Source: a virus
DNA: 58,345 nucleotides
Reading direction: 5' to 3' (one strand)
Virus record (IMG/VR): IMGVR_UViG_3300003937_000384
Span: 1 to 58,345 of that record
Shown here: piece after piece, positions 46,968 through 56,292 of the stretch
Position numbering within the stretch: position 1 is the stretch's first letter
Layout: each line of letters starts with the position of its first letter
The notes under the pieces: generated by a model
What the model was told of the DNA's origin: nothing
Seen by the model: only the letters and a program-made list of their open reading frames with translations
The model's database searches: none
Position numbers and translations under genes: made by a program

Positions 46968-47414
46968 ATGTCCACGAAACTCGCAATTGGCCGCAACAGC
47001 GGCGCATCGTCGCCGGCCGCCGGCCTGCTGGTGGTCAACGACTACAGCTGGCCGGTTGAAGCCGGTGCGGATGGCGATCTGGTGCTGATCGGCGAGCTGC
47101 CGGCCAACCACAAGCTGCACAGCCAGGGCTCGGGCCTGTTCGCCAAGCTGGACGCCGGCGGCAAGCTGGCCGCGCAGAACGTCACCATCTTCATCCCCGA
47201 CGCGATCGACGGCGCCTCTGCGGCCGACAATACCGTCATTGCGCCGACCGCAGTGGTTGCCGATACCGCGGCCTTCATCCCGGTGTCCTTGCACCTGATC
47301 GCCGAGGCCCTGGGCTCCAAGCCGGTGAACCGCCCGGTGTACGTGAAGCTCAATACCGCCCCCGGTGCTCAGCAGGGCGAGCTGATCCTGCGCCTGGCTG
47401 CCTTCCCGGCCTGA
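46968..47414 (+). CDS. Virion protein, probable head decoration
   Basis: The 148-residue product (MSTKLAIGRNSGASSPAAGL) is beta-rich and lies right after the major capsid gene, where head-decoration or cement proteins are encoded. GAGGA-type ribosome site upstream. The family was not recognised. Confidence 0.6.
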   Translation: MSTKLAIGRNSGASSPAAGLLVVNDYSWPVEAGADGDLVLIGELPANHKLHSQGSGLFAKLDAGGKLAAQNVTIFIPDAIDGASAADNTVIAPTAVVADTAAFIPVSLHLIAEALGSKPVNRPVYVKLNTAPGAQQGELILRLAAFPA

Positions 47415-47424
47415 GCCCTCAACC

Positions 47425-47455
47425 GTAGCGGGGCTGCGGCTGCAGCCCCGCCTAC
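47425..47455 (+). terminator. Hairpin between virion genes
   Basis: GTAG-CGGGGCTGC and GCAGCCCCG-CCTAC pair around GGCT. Like the hairpin after the capsid gene it lacks a T-run and lies between two highly expressed virion genes. Confidence 0.5.
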
Positions 47456-47467
47456 CAGGAGCATCCC

Positions 47468-48028
47468 ATGCTGATTGCATGCAAGTTCAAGCGCCCCAAG
47501 GCGCCTGTTGAGCTCGACGGCAACGTGTACTTCTTCGTGCCGATCGATCCCGCCAATGCCGATTCGGAGCACGTCGCCGACGTCGAGAACTCCGACCACA
47601 TCCAGCGGCTGCTGGGTATCCCGGAGGCCTACTACATCGCCCGGGCCCAGAGCCTGCAGACCGCCACCAAGCCGGTACTGCCGGTCGCCCCCATTGCAGA
47701 GCAGGACCCGCCGCCGCCGGCTGGCAGCAGCACCGGTGCCGGTACCGACGTCGGACGCTCGGACATCACCACCGGCACCGACACCGACACCGGCAACAAC
47801 GAGCCGCCCGCCGGCGCCAACCTGGCTGCCACGCTGCCGCCGGAGATCGTTGAGGCCGCGGCACAACTGAACGGCCTGAGCTGGCAGAAGCTGAAGGCCG
47901 AGTTGGCCAAGGGGGGCATCGCCAAGGTCGTGATCAAGGCTGCCCTCGATCTGGAGCTGGCCAAGCCGGAGCCCGACCAGCGCGGCACCACCCTGAAGGT
48001 GCTGAGCCAGGCGCTCGAGGAAGCCTGA
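47468..48028 (+). CDS. Hypothetical virion or head-completion protein
   Basis: The 186-residue product starts MLIACKFKRPKAPVELDGNV. A Pro/Thr/Gly-rich linker (about 75-115) joins an N-terminal beta domain to a helical C-terminus (GLSWQKLKAELAKGGIAKVV) that resembles HeH/LEM-like two-helix modules. The position suggests head completion. Confidence 0.55.
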   Translation: MLIACKFKRPKAPVELDGNVYFFVPIDPANADSEHVADVENSDHIQRLLGIPEAYYIARAQSLQTATKPVLPVAPIAEQDPPPPAGSSTGAGTDVGRSDITTGTDTDTGNNEPPAGANLAATLPPEIVEAAAQLNGLSWQKLKAELAKGGIAKVVIKAALDLELAKPEPDQRGTTLKVLSQALEEA

Positions 48029-48029
48029 C

Positions 48030-48710
48030 GTGGAGGCGCGCACCCTCAGCCAGTTGATCGAGGAATGCCGGGAAGAGCTCGACGACGACGTGGCTCCCTA
48101 CCTGTGGAGTGACGCCGCGCTGACCCGGCACCTCAACGAAGCTGTGGAAGAGGCGTGCATTCGGGCGCGGCTGCTCGTGGAGAGCGGCCGCCCCGATATT
48201 TGCCACATCAACCTGGAGCCGGGCCGGGCCGATTACCTGCTTCATCCGACCGTGTACGTGGTCCGGCGCGCGGTGCTGGCCAGCAACCTGTCCGACCCGC
48301 TCTGCAGGATCACCAGCGCCGCCCTGGACGGACGGCACCACCACTGGCGCACCGAGGCAGGGCGCCCGGAATACCTGGTCCGCGATCGACAGGCGCGCGA
48401 GGTGTCGGTGAGCCCGGTGCCTGCGGAAGTCGATGTCCTGCAGCTCACGCTCTGGCGCGTGCCGGAGGCCGCCGAGGCGATGGAAGACAGCGAGGACGAG
48501 CCCGTGATCGATGCCATCCACCACCGGAAGCTGGTGCACTGGGCCTGCTGGCGGGCCCTGAACAAGCGCGATTCAGAGCAGCGCAGCACCGCGGACGCCG
48601 ACCGACACCTCGCACTGTTCGAGAGCTACTTCGGCGAGCGGCCCACCGCGCGCGCGCTGCAGCAGCTGTCGATCGACCCTGCCACCGGCACCCAACCCAT
48701 GTGGTTCTGA
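48030..48710 (+). CDS. Head-tail adaptor-like protein
   Basis: The 226-residue product (MEARTLSQLIEECREELDDD) begins with helices typical of podovirus adaptors (P22 gp4-like position), then LPHLYL-type beta segments. Order portal-capsid-adaptor supports the call. GTG start, 1 bp after the previous stop. Confidence 0.65.
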   Translation: MEARTLSQLIEECREELDDDVAPYLWSDAALTRHLNEAVEEACIRARLLVESGRPDICHINLEPGRADYLLHPTVYVVRRAVLASNLSDPLCRITSAALDGRHHHWRTEAGRPEYLVRDRQAREVSVSPVPAEVDVLQLTLWRVPEAAEAMEDSEDEPVIDAIHHRKLVHWACWRALNKRDSEQRSTADADRHLALFESYFGERPTARALQQLSIDPATGTQPMWF

Positions 48711-48711
48711 C

Positions 48712-50025
48712 ATGCCCGTTCGCGATGAAGATCTCCGCCCAGCAGGCCCCTGGCCCCTGGGCATCAATAACGTGGCCGGAGAAGGGGCGCTGCCGACGGA
48801 TGAGAACGGGATCCCGCGCGCGCTGCGTGAGGCGAACAACGTTGACCTGGACGCCGCCGGTCGGCCGCAACGCCGGCGCGGGCATCAGCGTTTCCGGTCT
48901 GGCGCGCTGACCCATTCGCTGTGGAGCCATGAGCACCTGCAGTACGGGCTCTTTGTCGACGGCGGACAGCTTCATGCCCTGCATGAGGATGAGCGGGCGG
49001 AAGCGCTGGGCATCGACGTAGGCCTGGATCCGCTGAGCTACGCACTGATCGGCGATCGCGTCTTCTTCAACAACAGCACTTCCTGCGGGGTGCTCGACAT
49101 CGACCTGCAGGGGTATTCCTGGTCGCCTGAACACCCCGCGGGCCAGCCGGTACTGGTACCGTCCGCCGCAAGTGCGCTGGCGCCGGGGCAGTACCAGGTG
49201 GCGGTGACCTTCATGGATCGGCTTGGCCGCGAGTCGGGCAGTACGCTGGCCGCGGTGATCGACATTGCCGAGGGCGGCGGGTTCGAGCTGAGGGACATTC
49301 CGCTGCCGGTGGCGCCGGATACGACTTCGGTCGCGGTGTACGTCTCCGGGCCGAACGACCAGGTGCTGCGGCAGTACGTCATCCTGCCGGCCGGCACCCG
49401 CTCGGCGCCGGTGCTGTCTGCCGGCGAGGGCAGGGCGCTGACCACTCAGTTCCTTCGCCCGCTGCCGCCGGGCCACATCGTGCGCGGTGCGCACGGCCGG
49501 CAGTTCGTCGCCTGTGGCCAAGAGGTGCTGTGGTCGGAGGCACTGCGCTACGGCATGTTCCGACCATCAGCCAACCGCATGCGTTTCAATGCGCCGATCG
49601 ACTTGATGGAGCCCATTGGCGATGGGTTGCCGGATGGAGCCGGACTCTTCGTTGCCGCCGGCGCGCGCACCTATTGGTATGCCGGTGCCGATCCCAAGGA
49701 CTTCAGCCAGGTAGTGGCGCGCGGCAGCGGCGCGGTTCCAGGCTCAGCCATGGTCGTCAACGGTGACGTGATCGGGTTGCAGTCCGCCGCGCCGGTGCTG
49801 ATCTGGCTCGCTCGCGACGGCTACTTCTGCATCGGTCTGCCGGGCGGTCAGGTGCAGGTGCTGAAGAAGGGGGAGGCGGTCATCGATGACGCCGACCATG
49901 CCGCGCTGCTGCTCCGCCAGCAGGACGGACTCAGCCAGCTCGTCGCCGCGCTGCGCGCACCGCAAGGCCAGTCGCTGGCGGTCACTGATCGAGCCGTCGC
50001 CCACGTCATCCACCGGGACCCCTGA
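48712..50025 (+). CDS. Tail hub or stopper-like virion protein
   Basis: The 437-residue product is beta-rich with repeated strand-turn units (LWSHEHLQYGLFVDGGQLHA, YGMFRPSANRMRF, GDVIGLQSAAPVLIWLARDG) suggesting a beta-propeller. Propeller-type hub proteins follow the adaptor in P22-like phages (gp10 position). It lies 1 bp after the adaptor gene. Confidence 0.6.
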   Translation: MPVRDEDLRPAGPWPLGINNVAGEGALPTDENGIPRALREANNVDLDAAGRPQRRRGHQRFRSGALTHSLWSHEHLQYGLFVDGGQLHALHEDERAEALGIDVGLDPLSYALIGDRVFFNNSTSCGVLDIDLQGYSWSPEHPAGQPVLVPSAASALAPGQYQVAVTFMDRLGRESGSTLAAVIDIAEGGGFELRDIPLPVAPDTTSVAVYVSGPNDQVLRQYVILPAGTRSAPVLSAGEGRALTTQFLRPLPPGHIVRGAHGRQFVACGQEVLWSEALRYGMFRPSANRMRFNAPIDLMEPIGDGLPDGAGLFVAAGARTYWYAGADPKDFSQVVARGSGAVPGSAMVVNGDVIGLQSAAPVLIWLARDGYFCIGLPGGQVQVLKKGEAVIDDADHAALLLRQQDGLSQLVAALRAPQGQSLAVTDRAVAHVIHRDP

Positions 50026-50028
50026 CCC

Positions 50029-50202
50029 ATGACCTTGTTGGCCAAACCGGACGACGTGAAGCGTCGCCTGGAGATCTGCCGCGCCTGTCCGAACGCCGAG
50101 CGCGTAGGACGTCGCCTTTTTCTGCGCTGCGGCCTCTGCAGCTGCCCCCTGGCAAGCAAGACCCGATTCCAAGGGGCCTCCTGCCCCGCGGGCAAATGGT
50201 AA
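50029..50202 (+). CDS. Small cysteine-rich zinc protein (57 aa)
   Basis: The frame begins MTLLAKPDDVKRRLEICRAC and ends CPAGKW, with Cys pairs in CRAC, CGLC, SCPL and ASCPAG. The spacing suits one or two zinc ribbons, as in small proteins seen in several phage virion operons. It starts 3 bp after the previous stop. Confidence 0.65.
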   Translation: MTLLAKPDDVKRRLEICRACPNAERVGRRLFLRCGLCSCPLASKTRFQGASCPAGKW

Positions 50203-50221
50203 CCACCGAAGGAGCAAATCG

Positions 50222-50854
50222 ATGAACGTCATGAAGGCCCTGCAGTCCCTGGGCGCGGTGGGGCGCGATGCAATTCGCGCGATCCGCCAGCACAAGCACG
50301 AACTGTGCGAATCGGGCATCTACATTCCCGGCGCGCGCGTCAGCATCGGCGGCATCTTCCGCCATGCACACGGACCTGCAGGTGGCGAGTTCGGCCCGTG
50401 GCAGGTTGACCCGAACCGCCTGGTCAACGAAGGCCTGAACTATCTGTTGAACGCCGGCATGGGTGGCAGCAGTCAGCAGACCGCTTTCTACCTGGCCCCC
50501 TTCACGGGAAATGTCACCCCGGCAGCCGACTGGAAGGGCAGCACGTTCAAGGACGTGGCCACCGAATTCACAAGCTACGCCCCGGCGACCCGACTGCCTT
50601 GGACCACGACCCCGTCCACTGCGGAAGCCATTGGCAATACGGCGGCATTGGCGGCAGCGACCTTGACCTATGCCGCGGGCGGTCCCTACAACCTGTACGG
50701 AATTGGGCTGCTGACCGGTTCGGCGAAGGGCGCAACCGCGAACATCCTGATCGCAGCGACCCGGTTCGCGACTCCGCGCACCAACCAGCTCGCTGGCGAC
50801 AAGCTGGCGATCGAGTACGTGCTCTCTGCCAAGGACGGGGGTGACGTCTCGTAA
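50222..50854 (+). CDS. Hypothetical virion protein (210 aa)
   Basis: The product has a basic helical start (VGRDAIRAIRQHKHELCESG), then an Ala/Thr/Gly-rich beta region (YLAPFTGNVTPAADWKGSTF). It resembles phage proteins annotated only as structural. AAGGAG lies upstream, and the next gene overlaps by one base. Confidence 0.6.
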   Translation: MNVMKALQSLGAVGRDAIRAIRQHKHELCESGIYIPGARVSIGGIFRHAHGPAGGEFGPWQVDPNRLVNEGLNYLLNAGMGGSSQQTAFYLAPFTGNVTPAADWKGSTFKDVATEFTSYAPATRLPWTTTPSTAEAIGNTAALAAATLTYAAGGPYNLYGIGLLTGSAKGATANILIAATRFATPRTNQLAGDKLAIEYVLSAKDGGDVS

Positions 50855-52755
50855 TGAGCGGCGGGCGCTACACCGGCTGGACGCCGATCGTGGTAGTCGG
50901 TGACCGGACAGCCGCTTCACTGCATGTGCCGGCGGCTCGGAAGCTGCTGGGCTACGTCGTGCAGGAGGCGGCACGGAACGGACTCGGGACCGCCAGTGCG
51001 CGGCAGGAGGCCGATGACGGAACCGTCGTAGTGGCCGAGAAGATCGGTGAACTGACGCGATTGACGATCGTCACGCCGGAGCCTGAGCCGCCGCTCGAGC
51101 CCCTTGATCCCATGGGCGGATTCATCCTGTGGCCTCGCTGGAACGTGCACACCGGCAACCCGGCGGACCGTGGTTCCCTGGTGGATCCTGCCGGGGAGAA
51201 TCCAGCGGCCTGGCTTGAGTTCACCGGTAGAAGCCTCGTGACGCGCTACTGGAGGCGATGGGACGTCGTCGACAACATCAATGGGGCTCGCTACGAGAGC
51301 TATAACCAGCCGCACCTGTATCCCTCCGGCCTGTACTACTTCGGCAACGTCGACTGGAAGGACGGTAAGGATGTGGCTCTGTCGTTCTACGGATATGGGG
51401 CTCGCTACCTTCGGGAGCTGTCGCTCAGCGACGCCGGCGCGCGCTGGATCTTCCAGCAGGGGCAAATCCTCTTCGATCGCGTTGCCTATGCGGACGCGAT
51501 GGTCGAGGCGCCACCCGACTATCTGTCCTGGCGGGTGACATCTGGCTGTCTTCGTAGAGGAGCTGCCGGCCATCAAGAGTTGCTGGTGACCTTCACACAC
51601 TACCTGAACAACCAGCCGACGACGGCTCAATCCGCGTTTGTGGCGTTCAGAGTCAATCGGAATGAGGGAACACCCGAGAAGGGCGATTGGGAGGTCGTGC
51701 AAGGAAGCCATCGCCTCCTGGGCATGACGCCTGGCCGGATCAACCCAGAGGGCGGAACGTCGGCCGACGGCTTCGCGGACTCGGCGCTGCCCTGGTTCTT
51801 CAATGCAGACGGGACCAAGGCGGTTCGGACCGTGAGTAGCGAGCCGACCTTGGCATTCGGCTTGGTGGAGACGATGACGCAGGAGGTGGACATCTCCGAC
51901 GGTGCCATCGACCACAAGCTGACCCAAGCCGAATATCTGATCGGGAACTACACCAACGTGCTTGGGGCCTTTGCGCTCGTGGCGCCAACGCGTGGCTTGG
52001 TGGCCTCGGACTACGCCGGCGTAGAGCGCAAGGATGCCTATCTGGCACTTCGCCTTAGCCAAGGTCAGGTAGCTACCGAGGCAACAGGGTACCGCGGCAC
52101 CTTGCGCGTGCTTGCCGTGCTGGAATTTGACGGCGGGGAGATCCCCCTGATCGATCGGGATTTCACCGTCGGCAATGATCGCCAGGACTATCACCAACTT
52201 GCTTGCATGGATCTGCGCCACAACTTGTTCTGTGGCTGGCGCATCCAAGGCTCCAATGGGGCCCACACCATTCAGCCGTTTGCGTACATGGGCGGCCGCT
52301 TGGTGTATGGCGCAGTCGAGCCGGTTAACTGGGATCCGACCAGTGGACAGCCGGCACCGTTCCTGGGGCTGGATACCAGGCCGCCAGGATTCGTCATCGA
52401 CGGCCTGGTGTTCGGTGCTTACTGGACTGGCGCGGCCGGATCGGGATGGGGGCCGCGCAGAGGCGACCAGCAGGGCGTGATCTGGCGCAAACACCCACGC
52501 GAGGGTCTGATTTTCTTCTCGGCCGCTTCCGGTCTCAGAACGGCAATGGTGCAACGACAGGGCATCAGGGACTTCCTCGGCTTCGATTGGAGTGGGGGAT
52601 GGAACTACTGCAAGGGCCGCTACTGCGTGTCGATCCCCGGGCCCTACACCGGCACGCTCAACTACCTGACGGGCTACGAGCTCGGCGCGGTCACTGGCGT
52701 CACAGCGGACGACCGTCGCTTCTATCCGCTGGCGGCACTGCCGAAACCTATATAG
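50854..52755 (+). CDS. Large hypothetical tail or virion protein
   Basis: The 633-residue product is a beta-rich protein with many aromatic residues (LYPSGLYYFGNVDWKDGKDV, GWNYCKGRYCVSIPGPYTG). No enzyme motif is evident. It may be a tail component or adhesion module; the position among virion genes is the only evidence. Confidence 0.6.
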   Translation: MSGGRYTGWTPIVVVGDRTAASLHVPAARKLLGYVVQEAARNGLGTASARQEADDGTVVVAEKIGELTRLTIVTPEPEPPLEPLDPMGGFILWPRWNVHTGNPADRGSLVDPAGENPAAWLEFTGRSLVTRYWRRWDVVDNINGARYESYNQPHLYPSGLYYFGNVDWKDGKDVALSFYGYGARYLRELSLSDAGARWIFQQGQILFDRVAYADAMVEAPPDYLSWRVTSGCLRRGAAGHQELLVTFTHYLNNQPTTAQSAFVAFRVNRNEGTPEKGDWEVVQGSHRLLGMTPGRINPEGGTSADGFADSALPWFFNADGTKAVRTVSSEPTLAFGLVETMTQEVDISDGAIDHKLTQAEYLIGNYTNVLGAFALVAPTRGLVASDYAGVERKDAYLALRLSQGQVATEATGYRGTLRVLAVLEFDGGEIPLIDRDFTVGNDRQDYHQLACMDLRHNLFCGWRIQGSNGAHTIQPFAYMGGRLVYGAVEPVNWDPTSGQPAPFLGLDTRPPGFVIDGLVFGAYWTGAAGSGWGPRRGDQQGVIWRKHPREGLIFFSAASGLRTAMVQRQGIRDFLGFDWSGGWNYCKGRYCVSIPGPYTGTLNYLTGYELGAVTGVTADDRRFYPLAALPKPI

Positions 52756-52763
52756 GAGCCTTC

Positions 52764-53237
52764 ATGGCGGTCATCACTTCCACCGGGTTCGAAGCATCCC
52801 TGCTTGGGCCCATGTCCTTTGACGCGATCTTCCGGAACGGCTGCATCGAGATTCGCTCTGGCATCCAGCCCGCACGCGCCGACTTGCCACCCACCGGTGA
52901 GCTGCTGGCTCGCATCACCCGCGATGGTGGCCAATGGCAGGCAGGCGCCTCGGCCAACGGGCTTCACTTCGTTCGCAATGGGCGTTACGTCTACAAGGAT
53001 CCGGTGGAGCGCTGGCTCCTACGAGGCATCGCCAACGGCCTGGCCGGATGGTTCCGACTCGTCGGCAACGAGCCGGATCCCGGACAGATGTCCTTCACGG
53101 CACCGCGCATTGATGGCGCGATCGGATTGGATGACGGATCTGCCGGCGACTTCCAGATGCGGCTTCCGACGCTTGCAGTGACTGCCGACACCAGCATCGA
53201 GCTGGGTGATTGGTGGTACGCGATTCCCCCCCTCTGA
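52764..53237 (+). CDS. Small virion protein, paralogue of 55944 gene
   Basis: The 157-residue product contains RIDGAIGLDD and GDFQMRL, which match FIDGAIGFQW and GDFELRI in the 111-residue protein at 55944. The two look like paralogues of one small beta domain. TAGGAG precedes the ATG. Confidence 0.6.
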   Translation: MAVITSTGFEASLLGPMSFDAIFRNGCIEIRSGIQPARADLPPTGELLARITRDGGQWQAGASANGLHFVRNGRYVYKDPVERWLLRGIANGLAGWFRLVGNEPDPGQMSFTAPRIDGAIGLDDGSAGDFQMRLPTLAVTADTSIELGDWWYAIPPL

Positions 53238-53253
53238 ATCAGGACGACGAATC

Positions 53254-53724
53254 ATGACGATCTCAATTCCTCTTGCTCAGGCGCTGCTGCAGCAGGTCAA
53301 GAGTGCCCTCGATGGTGGCTTCATCTATATCTACGCCGGTCCGGTGCCGGCAACGGCCGACGCCGCCCTGGACATGAGCGGTGCACACACCCAGGTAGCC
53401 AAGCTGGAGGCATCCGGCCAGGGCCTGACCTTCGCCGCTCCGGTAGGCAATGTTCTGCCGAAAAGTCCCTCGGAGGAATGGCAGGGCCTGATCGCGTTCG
53501 AAGGCGCCAATGCGGCCGCTCCGAACCTCTCACCTTCGTTCTATCGATTCTGTGCCAACGGCGATGATGGCCGGGGTGCGACGACCGGCATTCGCTTGCA
53601 GGGGACTGCCGGTGGCCCTGCGTCAAACGCGGCGGTGCTCTTCAGCTCCGACACCGTGGTAGCCAACGGCAGCAACAGCACCGGCATCAGCATCTTCAAT
53701 GTGGTCGCCGACCAGGCCAGCTGA
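53254..53724 (+). CDS. Hypothetical virion protein (156 aa)
   Basis: The product (MTISIPLAQALLQQVKSALD) is beta-rich, with a repeated Gly/Ala/Ser pattern after the first helix. It fits small structural proteins, with no specific match. It lies 16 bp after the previous stop and 1 bp before the next start. Confidence 0.6.
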   Translation: MTISIPLAQALLQQVKSALDGGFIYIYAGPVPATADAALDMSGAHTQVAKLEASGQGLTFAAPVGNVLPKSPSEEWQGLIAFEGANAAAPNLSPSFYRFCANGDDGRGATTGIRLQGTAGGPASNAAVLFSSDTVVANGSNSTGISIFNVVADQAS

Positions 53725-53725
53725 C

Positions 53726-54463
53726 ATGTTGTCCAAGCCGCCGATTGCGACATTCATTCCCCCGAGGCCGGCGAGGGAGGCGCTACCGTACCGGGCGCCG
53801 TATACGGTCTGCGGGGCGGAGCCCGCCAAGGGCTACTGGCGGCAGTCCTGCAGCGAAGGGACGATGGCCGTGCCGAAGGACGGGGCGGTGCAGCTGCCGC
53901 AGAACGCGGTGATTCTGGGCTACGAGCAGTCGGGCGGCGGCAACTACGTCCGATACCAGGTTTGCCGCAGCGTGTTCGTCCAGACGGCCCCCCCAGGGCC
54001 TATCACGTGCACCAGCTACCCGGAGCAGAAGGCGCAACCTGCGTCGCCCAGGATTCCGGGACGCTTCGAGTATGCGGACGTGTTTGCGTGGGACGCCGGA
54101 GCGCGAAGCGACGCCGAGCTCGACGGAGACCTGGCCATGAGGTTGACCATGAATCGAACGGTTGGCGTTGTGGTGGGCCTCTGCACCGATCGGGACCGGC
54201 TGGAAGATCCCGCAGCGATCCTCCATGGGCTCTATTTCCATCAGAGCCAGGGCGGGTCGATGCAGGCCTGTGCAATCGAATCGGGTGCGAAGGTCACCGA
54301 AGTCAGGTCATACACCGCTTCCGATGCCTGGGAGGTCCGCAGGGTGGGCGGGGTGATCGAGTACATGTGCAATGGCGTCGTCTTCTATCGATCGCAGAAA
54401 CGCAGCCATGGCCAGGTGCTGGTCGGCTGCGCCGTCTTCGCCACGGGAGACGTCATCGAATGA
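53726..54463 (+). CDS. Hypothetical virion protein (245 aa)
   Basis: The product (MLSKPPIATFIPPRPAREAL) has a Pro-rich start, several cysteines, and a beta-rich C-terminal domain (VIEYMCNGVVFYRSQKR) that recalls concanavalin-like lectin strands. It overlaps the next gene by ATGA. A carbohydrate-binding appendage is possible. Confidence 0.55.
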   Translation: MLSKPPIATFIPPRPAREALPYRAPYTVCGAEPAKGYWRQSCSEGTMAVPKDGAVQLPQNAVILGYEQSGGGNYVRYQVCRSVFVQTAPPGPITCTSYPEQKAQPASPRIPGRFEYADVFAWDAGARSDAELDGDLAMRLTMNRTVGVVVGLCTDRDRLEDPAAILHGLYFHQSQGGSMQACAIESGAKVTEVRSYTASDAWEVRRVGGVIEYMCNGVVFYRSQKRSHGQVLVGCAVFATGDVIE

Positions 54464-55941
54464 CCATCGAGTTTGTGCCTCTGGACTTCGTATCGGTCCA
54501 AGGAACCGCGCGCAGCACGGTGATGCTTCGTGCGCGGGGCGTTGGTCCTGGTCTCGCGGGTAACGGTTCTGCCCAACTCAAGCTCGGCAGTGCTGGTGTC
54601 GCGCACGTTCGCTTCGGAGGTGGTGTCGATCCTGTTGTGCCAGCGCACGGCAGTGCGGCGCTGCTGCTGCGCGCTGAGGGCGTGGGATCCACTCACCTTG
54701 CGGGGGAGGGCGGCGTCTCGATCGAGCTCCGAGCCGCCGGCTTCCAGGCCACTCCTGGTCACGGCGGTGGCGCAGCGAAGCTGGCGCTGAACGCGCGTGG
54801 ACGCCAGCTCACGGGGCCGATGGCATTCGCCGGGCTGGAGGCGAATCCCCGCATGATCTCCGCTTTCGGCGGATTGTGGTTTGTCAGCCCGCGTGCGGCG
54901 ATCGCGGTGAGCCAGGTTCCATCAACACTGCCGACCCATGTTCTGAGCGAAGCAATCACTGTGGCTGCAGGACGCCGTAGCAGCCAGTCGAGCAAGAGCT
55001 CGGTCTCCGACGCGTTGAGCCTTGAGGAAGCAGCGGCGATCGTTTATCAGCTGCTGGTGGACGAAGGGGTCATGTTCGCACCTGCGCTGAAGGCGACGGT
55101 CTCAAAGCTGGAGCGCGTACTGGATAGGCTTCTGCTGCTTGGCGCCTGCCAGTCCTACGCCGACGCAGTCAATGCGATTGCCGGCGGCCTATGGTTCGGC
55201 GCCTTGACGGAAGCCCTGAAGTCCGAACGTGTGGTGGAAAGCCTGATCACCTCGGAGGTTGTCGGGACCCTGCAGAGGGCGGCCGATCGCCTGGCCGAGT
55301 CCATGTTGATTAATGCCGACACATTCGGATCTGGCACTGGCGTGGTGCTGGTCAACGAGCGCGCGCTGATTGCAACCGGTGAGGTCAGCGTAGCAGAGGC
55401 CTTGCAGCATCTGGGCGACAGCATTGGATTCGTGACGCGCCTTGCGCTGGATACCGGCGAGTACGTGGCATGGGTGCTGAACACAGAGAACCGCGCGCTG
55501 AGCCGGTACACGGACTATCCGTTCAACAGCTTCGCCAAGATCGGTGGCAGATACTACGGTGCGGCAGCCAACGGTCTGCATCGACTCGAAGGCAATGACG
55601 ACGATGGTGAACCGATTGCCGCTCGAATCAGGCTGGGGCTTTCTGCCTTGGGGACTCGCCGGCTCAAGCGCGTCCCAGAGGCTTTCGTCGGGTACACCAG
55701 TGATGGTGTCTTGCTTCTGCACGTGATCACGGTGAACGAGGAATCCGGTCAGAAAGAGGCCGCTATCTACAAGATCCTGGAACGCCCTGCGACCAGTACA
55801 CGCGAGACGCGCTGGAAGCTGGGGAAGGGGATCAAAGCGGTCGACTTCGATTTCATCATCGAGAACGTGGACGGCGCCGACTTCGATCTCGCGGCGATCG
55901 ATTTCAGGCCGATCTATCTCGAACGAAGGACGAGGGGGTAG
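54460..55941 (+). CDS. Virion protein with N-terminal tandem beta repeats
   Basis: The 493-residue product opens with four or five related units of about 30 residues (GSAQLKLGSAG, GSAALLLRAEGVG, GGVSIELRAAGFQ, GGAAKLALNARG). A helical middle (EAAAIVYQLLVDEGVMFAPA) and a C-terminal beta domain (GGRYYGAAANGLHRLEGNDD) follow. The repeats suggest a beta-solenoid or shaft. Confidence 0.6.
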   Translation: MTIEFVPLDFVSVQGTARSTVMLRARGVGPGLAGNGSAQLKLGSAGVAHVRFGGGVDPVVPAHGSAALLLRAEGVGSTHLAGEGGVSIELRAAGFQATPGHGGGAAKLALNARGRQLTGPMAFAGLEANPRMISAFGGLWFVSPRAAIAVSQVPSTLPTHVLSEAITVAAGRRSSQSSKSSVSDALSLEEAAAIVYQLLVDEGVMFAPALKATVSKLERVLDRLLLLGACQSYADAVNAIAGGLWFGALTEALKSERVVESLITSEVVGTLQRAADRLAESMLINADTFGSGTGVVLVNERALIATGEVSVAEALQHLGDSIGFVTRLALDTGEYVAWVLNTENRALSRYTDYPFNSFAKIGGRYYGAAANGLHRLEGNDDDGEPIAARIRLGLSALGTRRLKRVPEAFVGYTSDGVLLLHVITVNEESGQKEAAIYKILERPATSTRETRWKLGKGIKAVDFDFIIENVDGADFDLAAIDFRPIYLERRTRG

Positions 55942-55943
55942 CT

Positions 55944-56279
55944 GTGGCAGGTCCTTGCTTCTGGCGTGACCTAAAGGGAGTAGTTCAGGAATGTGGCGAA
56001 GGCCCTGAGCCACAGACTCTCGAGTTCTACTTCAGAAATGGCTTCTTCTACGACTACCACAATCCCGATTTCATTGATGGAGCTATTGGGTTTCAGTGGG
56101 GGGGCGACTTCGAACTACGCATTGGCCCGCCGACCGGTCCAATGGTTGTGCCGATGGTTTTCGAAGCGGAGCAAGAGCGCTATGCCCCCGGGGAGAGCAT
56201 TGCCGGCGATGAGATTCCGGGCGTAGCCGTCCAGGGTAGCAATCAGTGGAACGTCCTCATTTTCATTCAGTGGACTTGA
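55944..56279 (+). CDS. Small virion protein (111 aa)
   Basis: The product (MAGPCFWRDLKGVVQECGEG) shares the DGAIG...GDF(E/Q)(L/M)R core with the protein at 52764. GTG start 2 bp after the previous stop. Probably a compact beta domain used as a connector or tip. Confidence 0.6.
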   Translation: MAGPCFWRDLKGVVQECGEGPEPQTLEFYFRNGFFYDYHNPDFIDGAIGFQWGGDFELRIGPPTGPMVVPMVFEAEQERYAPGESIAGDEIPGVAVQGSNQWNVLIFIQWT

Positions 56280-56292
56280 TCGGAGAAACAAC

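Noticed and set aside
50917-52554. 545-residue minus-strand open frame
   Set aside because: Antisense of the 633-residue virion gene, whose start, ribosome site and coupling to neighbours are better.
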